The notes beneath the pieces were generated by a model. The model was given only the letters and a program-made list of their open reading frames with translations. It had not been told where the DNA came from and searched no databases. From Streptomyces sp. V3I7 (GTDB taxonomy: Bacteria; Actinomycetota; Actinomycetes; Streptomycetales; Streptomycetaceae), in contig NZ_JAUSZK010000001.1 of NCBI RefSeq assembly GCF_030817495.1, forward strand, positions 3,823,001-3,887,000: 64,000 nucleotides of DNA, read 5' to 3'. Each line of letters begins with the position of its first letter. Position 1 is the first letter of the stretch. Of this stretch, positions 16,954-26,397 are shown piece after piece. Both the position numbers and the translations under genes were made by a program.

Positions 16954-19900
16954 AGCGCGATCAGATCGATGTCGGCGTTGGCCCGCAGGCCCTTCTCGGC
17001 GTCCAGGGTGGCGGGATGGCTGGTGCCCAGGACCCTGCGGTAGCGCTTCAGGGCCTCGGCGTACAGGTGGTCGCTCTCCTCGGTGCGGCGCAGTGCCCTG
17101 AGGTCGTAGCTCAGATTCAGCTGGACGGCCATGTTCGACGGGTGGTTCTCGCGCAGCCGGGACGACTCCTCGGCGACCGCCGAGTCGATCTCGTAGGCCT
17201 CGTCGGGGCGGCCGAGGGCGAAGTAGTCGCTGGCCAGGTTCATCCGGGCGAGCAGCGTGCGCGGGTGCCCGGCGCCGAGCGTGCGGGTCAGGCCCTCCAC
17301 CACTTCCCGGTCCAGTTTCAGGGCGGCCTCGGGCTGCTGGAGCAGCCGCAGGACCACGGCCAGGTTCATGGCGCAGGCGTAGCTGTGCGGGTGGCCGCGG
17401 CCGTACATGGCGCGGTGCTGCTCCAGCGCCTGCTCGTTCAGCATGCGCGATTCCTGGAGCTTGCCGACCTGGCGCAGGTCGTTGGCGTGGCTGACCGCCA
17501 TCAGCAGATAGTGGCGGCTGCCGGGCTTGAAGGCCTCCCGGGCCAGGTTGAGATAGCGGTGCGACAGCTCGTACGCCCCCGCGTGGTCGCCCTTCTTGCG
17601 GCGCGTGACGCTGAGGTTGCGGTGCACTTGCGCGGTGAACGGGTGGGTCTCGCCGAGCCGTTCGCGTACGTCCTCGGACAGCCGCTCGTACCCGTCGAGG
17701 GCGTCCTCGTACCGGCCGACCTCCTGGAGGTCGAGCAGGTACGAGTTCCGGGTGGACAGGGTGTAGAGGTGGTCCTCGCCCAGCGCCTCGATCCGGCGCT
17801 GCCAGGTGTCCTCGTCGAGCCGGCACGCCTTGTCCGAGTCGCCGGCCAGGCGCAGGCTCACCGCGTAGTTGTGCGCGGCGAGCAGGGTGGCGGGGTCGTC
17901 GGGGCCGAACTCGCGGTCGCTGGTCTCGTAGACCGCCTGGTCGAGTTCGCGGGCCTCGTCGAAGTCGCCGCGGTTGCGGTGGTGGATGGCCATGAAGCTC
18001 TGGGCCTGGAGCGTGGACTCGTGCGCGTCGCCGAGGACGGTGCGCAGGCGCTCCACGAGGCTGGTCTGCAGGGTGTACGCCCGCTGGAGGTCGGTTCCCT
18101 GCTCGCGCAGCGCCTCGGCGATCTGCTGGTCGATGGCGAGGACCTCCTCGTGGTCCTCGCCGAGCCGCTCGTGCCAGATCTTCGCGGCGCGTTCGCCGAG
18201 GGCGAGGGCGGCCGCGTAGTCGCCCCGGCCGCGCAGGAACCAGACCTCGTTCAGGACCAGCCGGCGCGTCCACGGCTCCTCGCACTCCACGGCGTTGGAG
18301 GCGCGGACGTGGGTGAGCAGCGAGGAGTAGCGCGGCCAGAAGGTGGCGCGCTGGGGGCTGCGCGGGTCGGCGTGGGAGAGCAGCTGGTGCGCGGCGTGCC
18401 GCATCGTGGCCCGCTCCTGCGCGTTCATCTGCTCGATGAGCACGCGCTGGACCAGTCGGTGCAGCTGGACCGTGTTCTGCCGGTGGTCGATGCGGGCCAG
18501 GGCGTACCGGCCGATCTCGCGGACCGCGCGGCCGAGTCTGACGGGGTCGTCCAGCGCCGACTGCAGCTCCTGCGGGACCGAGACCCCCCGCACCGCCGAG
18601 AAGAGGTCCCATTCGATGGGCTCCGGGGCGAAGAAGGCGCAGACCTGGAGGAGTTGAAGGGCGTCCGGGCGGGTCTCGCGCAGCCGTCCCAGCGACACGT
18701 TCCAGGCGGCCGCCACCGACAGCGGGTAGTCGCCCGGCGGGTCGGACTTCATCAGTTCGGTGAAGTTGCGCTCGTACACCTCGAGGTACTGCTGGACCGG
18801 CATGCCCGTCTCGGCGAGCCAGACCGCGGCCTGCTCGACGGCGAGGGGCAGGTCCCCGAGGGCGGCGGCGAGGTGGTCGACGGCGTCGTCCGGGAGCTGG
18901 GGGCTGCGGCGGCGCAGCAGGGCGACGCTCTCCTCGCGGGCGAAGACGTCCACCTCCAGCGAGCTGGCGTCCGTGGACCACTGGAAGTTGCGGGACGTCA
19001 CGACGATGCGCCCCGGCCCGTCGCTGGGGAAGTACTTCCGTGCCTCCTTGGGGTTCTCCGCGTTGTCGAAGACCAGGAGCCAGTCGCTGTAGGGCTCGCC
19101 GCGGCGCAGCGCGTCCAGCACGGCGGGCACGGCGCTCATCTCGGAGCCCACCTGGAGTCCCATCCGGTCGCCCAGCTCGATCAGCGACTGGACGATCTGG
19201 TTCTCCTGCTCGGCGGGGATCCACCAGATGAGCCGGAAGTCACGGCTGTGCCGGTACACGTACTCGATGGCGATCTGTGACTTCCCCACGCCGCCCATGC
19301 CGTGCAGGGCCTCCGGCAGGACGGCGGTGACACCGCTGCGCAGTCTCTCCTGGAGCCGTTCGAGGAGCACTTCCCGACCCGTGAAGTTCCGGTTCCGCTG
19401 CGGGACGTTGCCCCAGATGCGGGGCGGGTCGTGTGGGCTTCGCGTGCCCGGGACAACGGGCAGACCGGCAGACACGGGGATGCCTCCTTGTCGGGGGAGC
19501 GCGGGCGCTGGGGAGGGAGCGGACGGGGCGGCGGCGGGGGTCGGGGACGGCGCTGGTGGGGCCGAAGTCCCGGCAGGGTGCGCGGTGTTCGCCGCGTCGG
19601 GGCCTCGGGATGTGCGAAGGCCCCCGTAATCTAGCGCGCCATGGGGCGGGATATTCAACTTTGACCACTTTTCCAGCGACAAGTACCCTGATGGCCGCTT
19701 GTGTCCGGATGTCGTCGTGCTCGCGGCGGTGGCCCTCCGGGGCGGCCTGGCCCCGAGCTGGAGCAGCCGGCCCAGATGGTTGGCGCGGGCGAGATAGGGC
19801 CCGGACACCGCGCACAGGGCCGTGTACAGATGGGCCACGAACGGCCGGGTCTGGTCCGTGAGTGGCGGGTCGGGATGCTGGCCCTCCGGCGCCACGAGCC

Positions 19901-21485
19901 CGTTCCCGGCCGCGCCCCACAGGGCTTCGAGCCCGGGGCCGAGGTGCTGCTCGATCTGCTTGAGCGCCCTGAGGGTGTCCGCGCGGCTGCCGAGGGCCAG
20001 CAGTTCCTCCCGTACGCCCTCCTCGAAGTCGAACGAGACCTGATGGGCGTCCTCGGCGTCCGCCGTCTCGCCGACCCGGTGCACCAGGCCCAGCAGCACG
20101 ATCTCGGCCAGATTCCAGAACTGCGTACCCGGAAGGGCCTGTTGGAGCAGCCGCATCACGGGGAGGTTCAGCGGCGCGGCCGCGAGCCGCTGGGCGAGGG
20201 TGAAGGCGGCGGGGGAGGCGGTGGCGCGGAAACGGCGCACCATGGCGGCGGCCCGCTTGGCCCGGCGGACCCCCGACGGCTCGGCGGCCTCCTCGGCCTG
20301 CGGGTCGTCCACGATGTCGCTCAGTGCCCGGGGCACCGGGCCGACCGCCGCCGCGCGCAGATCACCGACCGCGCCGGTCAGCAGGGCCGCCATGCCGTGC
20401 CACTCGCTGCCGCCCGCGGCCGCCACCAGACGCGCCCAGCGGCCCAGCGACTTCGGGCGCAGCTCGACCACCGGCACCGGGATCGCGCTCCGCGGCTCGG
20501 CGGTCACCGGCGGCGGCTGCGGGCCGAGGGGGTCGGTGTGCAGGTGCTTCCAGTCCGCGTCGTAGGAGCGGTTCGGCGCGGCCGGGGCGGGCGAGCGCAG
20601 CAGGGTCCGGGCGACCGTGGGCAGGGTGAGGTCCCACAGGTGCTGCGGGAGCAGGCTGAGGACGGCGACGGGGGAGAAGCGGCCCAGCCGGTGCAGGATC
20701 GAGGCGGCCCGGCCGGTGCGCCAGGCGCCGTGGCCGCCGTCGGTGACGGCGAGCAGCAACTGCCGGTCGCCCTGCTGGAGCGCGCCCGCCGGAAGGCCCG
20801 ACGGCGAGCCGCCGTCCAGGTCCCAGCGGACCAGCCGGACGGTGCGGAACGCCGCCGTCTGCTCCATCACCTCGCCGAGCTGACGCGCCGTCCGCCACCA
20901 CAGCGCCATCGACGGGCTGTCGTCCACGAGCAGCAGCAGGTCCAGCCGCCGCTCCGGCACGGACCGGCACACGGGCGTCCACACGCCCTCCACCGCGGCC
21001 CGCTCGGCGGTCGCCTCCTCGTCCAGTTCCAGCTCGTGCGGCGAGGAACGGGACAGACGCAGCGGTCGCAGCGAGCGGCCGAGCGCCAGGGAGTCGGCGA
21101 GCATCGGCGACTCGGGCCAGCCGGTCTCCTCGGGCGCACCGGAGCCGGGACGCAGACCGAGGCGGGGGCGGAGCGGACGGGGGACCGGCGCCGAGGACGC
21201 GGTCTCCTCCTCCTCGGTGCCGCCGACCGTGCCGCCCCGCCGCTCCCGCTGCGGGGCGGGCGTCTCCGTCTCGGCGGCACGGGCTTCCCGCCGGGCACGC
21301 TCGCTGCGCTCACGGGCCTCCCGGCCGGGCCCGTCGAACAGCGGCACCGCGGCGTCCTGGCAGGCCGCCAGGTACAGCGCGTCCGCCAGGTCGGTCCAGG
21401 CCGGCAGGTCCTGCTCCGGGGGAGCGGCGGGCTCCGCCTCGGTCCGGGCGGGCCAGGGCGGGGGCTCGGGGCGCGGCGCCGTCAT
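16950..21485 (-). CDS. FxsT-like vWA (SAV_2336)-NB-ARC-TPR protein
   Basis: This 1511-residue multidomain protein starts with a proline-rich region, then a SAV_2336/vWA-like domain with a MIDAS-like DDSPS (188-192). A linker leads to an NB-ARC/STAND ATPase with P-loop GMGGVGKS (729-736) and Walker B WLLVFDN. The C-terminal 400 or so residues are TPR repeats of about 42 residues with recurring GEDHPxT. Such proteins are named FxSxx-COOH system TPR proteins, and the vWA part is the partner of MoxR in conflict systems. ATG 21485 overlaps the MoxR stop (ATGA). The open frame continues to 24251 but is a shadow there. Confidence 0.88.
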   Translation of the reverse strand: MTAPRPEPPPWPARTEAEPAAPPEQDLPAWTDLADALYLAACQDAAVPLFDGPGREARERSERARREARAAETETPAPQRERRGGTVGGTEEEETASSAPVPRPLRPRLGLRPGSGAPEETGWPESPMLADSLALGRSLRPLRLSRSSPHELELDEEATAERAAVEGVWTPVCRSVPERRLDLLLLVDDSPSMALWWRTARQLGEVMEQTAAFRTVRLVRWDLDGGSPSGLPAGALQQGDRQLLLAVTDGGHGAWRTGRAASILHRLGRFSPVAVLSLLPQHLWDLTLPTVARTLLRSPAPAAPNRSYDADWKHLHTDPLGPQPPPVTAEPRSAIPVPVVELRPKSLGRWARLVAAAGGSEWHGMAALLTGAVGDLRAAAVGPVPRALSDIVDDPQAEEAAEPSGVRRAKRAAAMVRRFRATASPAAFTLAQRLAAAPLNLPVMRLLQQALPGTQFWNLAEIVLLGLVHRVGETADAEDAHQVSFDFEEGVREELLALGSRADTLRALKQIEQHLGPGLEALWGAAGNGLVAPEGQHPDPPLTDQTRPFVAHLYTALCAVSGPYLARANHLGRLLQLGARPPRRATAASTTTSGHKRPSGYLSLEKWSKLNIPPHGALDYGGLRTSRGPDAANTAHPAGTSAPPAPSPTPAAAPSAPSPAPALPRQGGIPVSAGLPVVPGTRSPHDPPRIWGNVPQRNRNFTGREVLLERLQERLRSGVTAVLPEALHGMGGVGKSQIAIEYVYRHSRDFRLIWWIPAEQENQIVQSLIELGDRMGLQVGSEMSAVPAVLDALRRGEPYSDWLLVFDNAENPKEARKYFPSDGPGRIVVTSRNFQWSTDASSLEVDVFAREESVALLRRRSPQLPDDAVDHLAAALGDLPLAVEQAAVWLAETGMPVQQYLEVYERNFTELMKSDPPGDYPLSVAAAWNVSLGRLRETRPDALQLLQVCAFFAPEPIEWDLFSAVRGVSVPQELQSALDDPVRLGRAVREIGRYALARIDHRQNTVQLHRLVQRVLIEQMNAQERATMRHAAHQLLSHADPRSPQRATFWPRYSSLLTHVRASNAVECEEPWTRRLVLNEVWFLRGRGDYAAALALGERAAKIWHERLGEDHEEVLAIDQQIAEALREQGTDLQRAYTLQTSLVERLRTVLGDAHESTLQAQSFMAIHHRNRGDFDEARELDQAVYETSDREFGPDDPATLLAAHNYAVSLRLAGDSDKACRLDEDTWQRRIEALGEDHLYTLSTRNSYLLDLQEVGRYEDALDGYERLSEDVRERLGETHPFTAQVHRNLSVTRRKKGDHAGAYELSHRYLNLAREAFKPGSRHYLLMAVSHANDLRQVGKLQESRMLNEQALEQHRAMYGRGHPHSYACAMNLAVVLRLLQQPEAALKLDREVVEGLTRTLGAGHPRTLLARMNLASDYFALGRPDEAYEIDSAVAEESSRLRENHPSNMAVQLNLSYDLRALRRTEESDHLYAEALKRYRRVLGTSHPATLDAEKGLRANADIDLIAL

Positions 21486-22699
21486 CCTGCCCTCGATTCC
21501 GCCCCCGCTCCGTCGAGCCGGTGCCACAGCGCGTCCACCAGGCCCTCCAAGGCCGCTTCGTCGTCGGGCAGACGACCCGAGGTGGCCAGGAACACGGCAT
21601 TGAGAAGTTGGTCGATCGCGAGGCCGCCGCGCTCGCGGCTGTTGTGCAGGAACCGGCCGATGATGCCGTCGACGCGGGTCGGGTCCACCGGCCCGTCCGC
21701 CGCGTCGTGGAGGTGGGCCATGACCATGTCGACCAGCTGCGGGCGGTCGGGGTCCGGCATGCGCAGGCGCAGACAGCGGCGCAGGAAGGCGGGAGGGAAC
21801 TCGCGCTCGCCGTTGGAGGTGATCACCACGAGGGGGAAGGCCCGGCACTTCACGACCCCGTCGACGATCTCCGCGGTGCGCAGGGGATCGTCCGTCAGCA
21901 CCGTCACCCGGGGGTGGCGGCGCCGGGCCCGTAACAGCTCGGCGATGGAGAACTGCCCTTCCTCGAACACGCTGAGCAGGTCGTTCGCCAGGTCCTGGTC
22001 GCTCTTGTCGAGCTCGTCGACCAGCAGCACGCGGGGCAGCTCGTACGGCAGCAACGCCGTGCCCAGCGGGCCCAGTTGGAGGTAGTCGCCGATCCCCGGG
22101 AGCTGCTCCTGCGATTCCGTGGTGGCGTCGTCCGCGCCGTCGGCCGGCCGGTCCACCGGACGCAGCGAACGTAACGCGGCCGAATCCTGCACCCGGCCGA
22201 TCGCGTCGTACTCGTACAGGCCCGAACGCAGGGTGGTGCGGCTGGTGATGTGCCAGCGCAGGACGCGGCCCAGCCTCAGTTCCCGGCTGATCCGGTACGC
22301 GAGGGAGGACTTGCCGGTGCCCGGCCGGCCGGTCACCAGCAGCGGCCTGCGCAGCAGCAGCGCGGCGTTCACCATGTCGGCCTCGCGCCTGAGTTGACCC
22401 GACCGCGCCGAGACCGCGGCGGCCTGACCCAGCCGCCGCTCGATCTCCTCGTCGTCCGCCGGGGGCGGTGGGACGGGCGGTCCGCCGGTGAACCGGCGCC
22501 AGGGCGGCGGCTCGGGCAGCAGCTCGCTCAGGCTGGTGTCGTACAACGGCTGCCCCGTGCCGCGGTATATCCACCACCGGTGGTCCGAGGACCCCGCCAC
22601 CGCACCGTCGCCGTCCGGCGCGGCGCCGACGTCCGGTTCGGCCGTCCCCTCGTCGGCGATCGGACGGATCACACCGGACGCGTCGTCGTCGGGATGCAT
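21482..22699 (-). CDS. MoxR-type AAA+ ATPase
   Basis: This 405-residue AAA+ protein has a 90-residue Pro/Asp-rich N-terminus, Walker A GRPGTGKS (124-131), Walker B LLVDELDKSD (about 225) and a sensor 1 Asn in VVITSNGE. An arginine-finger region FLRRCLRLRMPDP follows. MoxR ATPases remodel protein complexes together with vWA partners, and the next gene encodes a vWA-like domain. It starts 6 bases after the VMAP stop, and its own stop overlaps the next start. Confidence 0.92.
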   Translation of the reverse strand: MHPDDDASGVIRPIADEGTAEPDVGAAPDGDGAVAGSSDHRWWIYRGTGQPLYDTSLSELLPEPPPWRRFTGGPPVPPPPADDEEIERRLGQAAAVSARSGQLRREADMVNAALLLRRPLLVTGRPGTGKSSLAYRISRELRLGRVLRWHITSRTTLRSGLYEYDAIGRVQDSAALRSLRPVDRPADGADDATTESQEQLPGIGDYLQLGPLGTALLPYELPRVLLVDELDKSDQDLANDLLSVFEEGQFSIAELLRARRRHPRVTVLTDDPLRTAEIVDGVVKCRAFPLVVITSNGEREFPPAFLRRCLRLRMPDPDRPQLVDMVMAHLHDAADGPVDPTRVDGIIGRFLHNSRERGGLAIDQLLNAVFLATSGRLPDDEAALEGLVDALWHRLDGAGAESRAG

Positions 22700-22705
22700 G
22701 TCGTC

Positions 22706-24271
22706 CTACCCTCCCCCCTGCGCGGATGAATCCGCCGTGTCGCCCCGGCCGCCGGGAAGGCGGTAGGGGTCGTCCCAGAGCAGTGCCGCGTGGCGGCCGA
22801 GAGCAAAGGAGCCACCCCCTGAAGCATCCTCGCCCCCTGCCTCGATACGCAACGACCTGACTGCGTCCGGTAACCGATGTATTCCCTTGCGCGACGTAAG
22901 TTCTAGCAGTTGATCCCGGAACGCCGGGTCTATTCCGCCGCGTCTGTCCCAGACCACGATCGGCACGCCCGCCCTGAGGGACGCGTCCAGCTCGTCCGCC
23001 CCCGACCACGTGGTCCCGCGAGTGCCGGGCGGGCCGCTGAGCACGACCATCACCGGGTGCGGGTCGGTGAGCAGACGGCTGCGGCCGTCCTCCGGGAACC
23101 AGTGCACCGGCCCCCCGCAGCCGGTCACCAGGGCGTCCCAGCGCCTGGCCCAGCGTCCATGCGTGTCCGCGCGTTCCATCCTTTCGAGGCTGCGCAGCAC
23201 GACCGGATGATCCTCCCCGAGCGTGCTGTCCGCGCTGTGGAAACCTTGCTTCGCCCAGGTCTCGACCGGAAGGTCCAGAAGATCCCTCGGCAGCAGGAAC
23301 TCCAGCGTCAGATCCTCCTTGCAGAAGTACGCCCACCCCGTCTCGGCCTGCTCCACCAGCGACTTGACCTGCTCGGGCAGGTGCGCCACATCGATGCGCA
23401 TGTCCCCGCCGCGGACCGGATACGGCGTCGGGCCGCCGGACTGCCACCAGTACGTCAGCAGCCGTTCGCTCTCGTAGTCCGGATCGAGCAGCGGACGCAG
23501 CCGTACGAGCAGACAGGCGCCGGGCGTCCACACGGTGTCCGCCGCCTCGCCGGGCAGCGGCACCGGCGGCGCGGAGACGGCGTACTCGCACGTGGCGGGC
23601 GTGGCAGATGCGGCCGGGGCGGGCGGCATGGGGGCCGGAGCGGACGGGGGCCGGCCCGGTCCCGAGGGGAATGCGGGGGGCGCCTCGGGACACACGCGGT
23701 GCTCCGCCGCCCAGTCGAGCAGTTCCTGCTGGCTGCTCTTGGCGTAGCGGGCCAGGTGCTCGACGAGCAGGACGCAGGGGAGCGCCTCGCCGGGGCGGGC
23801 GTTGAGCGTGGCCGCGTGCAGGACCGCCGACCACGGCTCCGTGCAGTGGGCGGGCAGCGGGTCGGGCCGGTGGCCCAGCGCCTCCTGGAACACGAGGGCC
23901 AGATCGAGGACTTCGAGGCCGCTCAGCAGCGCCATGAGCTGTTCCCAGTCGCGGGCCGGGAACAGGGGCACCTCGGCGAGCGCGATCGCGGTCCGCACCC
24001 GCGCCATGTGGCGGGTCTCCCCCTCCCACATCGAGACGACGCTGCCCAGGACCTGGAAGCCGTCCGGGAAGGGCATGACCTCGGTGAGCAGGAACAGCAG
24101 GGTGACCCGACGCCGGCCGCTGCCGGGCAGCGTGATCGTGGTGCCCAGCAGCCGGCCCGCCTGGCGGGCGCACTCGTGGAGCAGCGACGGCGTCTCCTCG
24201 AAGCAGGGCAGGGAGTCCAGCGCGTCGAGGAGGATCTTGGGCGGCGCCCACGAACCGTGCGAGGGAGTCAC
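22706..24271 (-). CDS. VMAP-like (vWA-MoxR associated) protein
   Basis: This 521-residue protein has a helical N-terminal domain (about 1-90), a second helical region to about 190, a Pro/Ala linker and a C-terminal domain with VWTPGACLLVRLRPL, RIDVAHLPEQVKSLVEQ, HPVMVVLSGPP and VPIVVWDRRG. This fits the VMAP-C module, the adaptor between effector and MoxR-vWA in ternary conflict systems. The domain call is by pattern and position, not by search. The GTG start overlaps the protease stop (GTGA), and MoxR follows after 6 bases. Confidence 0.7.
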   Translation of the reverse strand: MTPSHGSWAPPKILLDALDSLPCFEETPSLLHECARQAGRLLGTTITLPGSGRRRVTLLFLLTEVMPFPDGFQVLGSVVSMWEGETRHMARVRTAIALAEVPLFPARDWEQLMALLSGLEVLDLALVFQEALGHRPDPLPAHCTEPWSAVLHAATLNARPGEALPCVLLVEHLARYAKSSQQELLDWAAEHRVCPEAPPAFPSGPGRPPSAPAPMPPAPAASATPATCEYAVSAPPVPLPGEAADTVWTPGACLLVRLRPLLDPDYESERLLTYWWQSGGPTPYPVRGGDMRIDVAHLPEQVKSLVEQAETGWAYFCKEDLTLEFLLPRDLLDLPVETWAKQGFHSADSTLGEDHPVVLRSLERMERADTHGRWARRWDALVTGCGGPVHWFPEDGRSRLLTDPHPVMVVLSGPPGTRGTTWSGADELDASLRAGVPIVVWDRRGGIDPAFRDQLLELTSRKGIHRLPDAVRSLRIEAGGEDASGGGSFALGRHAALLWDDPYRLPGGRGDTADSSAQGGG

Positions 24272-25293
24272 CGGGCCTCGCCCCCCGGGTCAGCGGGCCA
24301 CAGCCGCTCGACGAGATCGGCCGCGGCGCGGGCGGGCTCCGACTCGTCGTCGATCAGCCGCAGGGCGTTCAGCAGCGCCTGCCGTCCGCCGCGGTGGTCC
24401 ACACACGCCTGCACGATGTGGAAGGCCTGGAGCCTCGGGCGGGGGTTGTCCCGGATGCCGCGCCGGATGGGCGGCGGCAGCAGACGGCGCAGGACCACCG
24501 GCCCGTCCTCGTCGATCTGCGGCACGTTCAACAGCGCGTCGGCCAGGGCGAACTGGTCCCGGTCCGACGGCAGTTCAGCGGGCCGTCGCTGCGAGGGCAG
24601 CGTGAGGGGAGGCCACGGTTCGGGGCGTCTCACCCAGGACGCCAGCGGCGGCCACAGCTCGGCCATCGCCTCCACGGGGAGCATCCAGGCGACTTTGGCC
24701 TGGGGGTCGGTGTAGGCGGCGGTGACCATCCCGACCACCGTGCGCCGCGCCGGATCCCACACCCCGCCGCCGCTGAAGCCCGGGGTGATGCCCGCACCAC
24801 CGGCAGTCGTCCGCTCCAGCTGGACCCAGTGCCGGTACCGGCCGCCGCGCCCCGCGAGCACGGCCGAGGACCACAGTCCGTCGGGCACCCCGCGGGGATG
24901 GCCGAACACGCTCACCTCGCGCCGGTCCGGCTCGCCACAGGGACCGAGCGTCGCCGGAACCACGTCGTTGGGAGGTGACCAGCTCACCCGCAGGACGGCG
25001 AGATCCCCGCCCGGACCCCCCAGCAGCGGGCCGGGAAACCAGCCGTCCGCGACGACGCCCGCCTCGCCCGCCGCCACCTCCGGACGCCCGGGGATATCGA
25101 CGAGGACCCGCTGCCGCGGCGCGCCCGCCACCGGCCCGGCCTGCCCGGTCGACGCCGCCGCGGCCACCACGTGCGCACAGGTCAGCACCACATCGGGCGC
25201 CACCAGGATGCCGGCCCCGCGCACGACGCCCTGCGGCGACAGCACCCGCACTCTTCCTAAGGCGGCCGAACCCGCCAAGTCCCCCATGGACAC
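24268..25293 (-). CDS. Trypsin-like serine protease with effector-associated domain
   Basis: The product is 341 residues. Residues about 10-220 are a trypsin-fold domain with His 41 (LTCAHVV), Asp 97 (GGDLAVL) and Ser 174 (PGFSGGGV), so it should be catalytic. No signal peptide is seen, pointing to a cytoplasmic protease. The C-terminal 95 or so residues (FALADALLNVPQIDEDGPVV and on) match effector-associated domain 2, which recruits effectors into VMAP or NACHT-type conflict complexes. It is the first gene of the coupled operon. GTG 25293 or ATG 25287 could be the start. Confidence 0.85.
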   Translation of the reverse strand: MSMGDLAGSAALGRVRVLSPQGVVRGAGILVAPDVVLTCAHVVAAAASTGQAGPVAGAPRQRVLVDIPGRPEVAAGEAGVVADGWFPGPLLGGPGGDLAVLRVSWSPPNDVVPATLGPCGEPDRREVSVFGHPRGVPDGLWSSAVLAGRGGRYRHWVQLERTTAGGAGITPGFSGGGVWDPARRTVVGMVTAAYTDPQAKVAWMLPVEAMAELWPPLASWVRRPEPWPPLTLPSQRRPAELPSDRDQFALADALLNVPQIDEDGPVVLRRLLPPPIRRGIRDNPRPRLQAFHIVQACVDHRGGRQALLNALRLIDDESEPARAAADLVERLWPADPGGEAR

Positions 25294-25392
25294 TGCCCCT
25301 TCCCCCGTGCCGCGTGTGTATCCCGGAGCTTTACCGGAAGTGGCGCGGGTGAACCATCGGCACGGACGCGACCGGGGCAGGGCGCACCGGGG

Positions 25393-25830
25393 TCACGGCC
25401 ACACCAGGCAGTACGGCTGATGCCCCGCCTCGTGCAGCCTATGGCTGAAGTCCTGCCATTCGTGCAGGAGTTGGTAGACATTGAAGGCGTCGCTCGGGCC
25501 GCCGCGGTCCGGGACCGTGGACCAGATGAACGCCGCGGCGCCCACCGCCTCCTCGCCGATCTCGCGCAGCGGGTCCACCACCGTCATGGGGAGCTTGACC
25601 ACCGCGTAGTCCGGGTGCAGGACGACGAGTTCGAGGGGCGGCACCTTGTGCAGCGGGACGCCCTCGATGCCGGTCAGCACCATGGCCGCCATGGTCTCCG
25701 GCTTGATCTTGGTGAACATGCCGCCCATGCCGAGCTCGTCGCCGCCGAGTTCCTCCGGGCGCATCGAGATCGGGACGCGAGCCGCGGTCGCGCCGTCGGG
25801 CGCACCGAAGTACTTGTACGTCACAGCCAC
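25393..25830 (-). CDS. Hypothetical protein next to conflict operon
   Basis: This 145-residue protein has no recognised family. It starts VAVTYKYFGAPDG and contains a hydrophobic core (PPLELVVLHPDYAVVKLPMTVV) and an aromatic C-terminus ending HQPYCLVWP. GTG 25830 was chosen for a GGGAAGG 8-9 bases upstream. The frame is open to ATG 26070; codons back to about 25953 keep high GC3, so a longer N-terminus (for example GTG 25953) is possible. It lies 99 bases upstream of the protease gene on the same strand and might belong to the system. Confidence 0.55.
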   Translation of the reverse strand: MAVTYKYFGAPDGATAARVPISMRPEELGGDELGMGGMFTKIKPETMAAMVLTGIEGVPLHKVPPLELVVLHPDYAVVKLPMTVVDPLREIGEEAVGAAAFIWSTVPDRGGPSDAFNVYQLLHEWQDFSHRLHEAGHQPYCLVWP

Positions 25831-26310
25831 CCGACCAGCCTTCCCGCTCCCCGCGGCCCGGAGCCTCGCCCGGAGGCCGTCGGCCTCGCGGTCGATGGGC
25901 TGCCGCCGGTCGATGAGCTCGGACTCGCTCGGTGCCCGCGATATGTCCGGCACACCCTGTGCCTGCCGTGTCTCGGTCGTGTCCTCCGCGTCGCGTCGGT
26001 GCCTTCCCCGCCGGGCTCGCCGAGGACCAAGGTCATCGGTCCCCTCGCCCAGTCCGCCACCGCGATGCATATCTCCACCCGACTGCTTTTCTAGGACGCG
26101 TAGCCCCCGCCGCGCAACCCGATCATCGTGTCAGTGACCTCCCCCACGGCCGCTCGCCGAAACGTGCGTGGGAGACAGCGGTCCGCAGGATCTTCGCAGG
26201 CTCGGACGACCCTGCGCCGCCCGAGCTGTGTATCCGTGTGTATCAGCTAGCAGTCTCGCAGATGGCGACGGATCGCCCCCGCGCCTTCCGGACCCCTCGC
26301 GGCGTCGGCC

Positions 26311-26397
26311 TACCCTGAGGAGGTCACCCGGCGGCCGGAGGCCGGGAGGCTCCGCGGGAGCGGAGAAGGTCGGAGAAGGTCGGAGACATCGCAGGTC
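26311..26397 (+). promoter_or_regulatory. Putative hemL promoter and leader
   Basis: TACCCT at 26311 fits an actinobacterial -10 box, giving a start near 26322 and a 75-base leader. The leader contains GGAGGCTCCG-type self-complementarity and a doubled CGGAGAAGGT. The rest of the 26071-26397 gap shows no other gene. Promoter assignment is by motif only. Confidence 0.35.

Noticed and set aside
21486..24251. The FxsT-like frame stays open to 24251 (2433 codons)
   Set aside because: It is the shadow of MoxR and the VMAP gene, which have clear motifs; ATG 21485 overlaps the MoxR stop.
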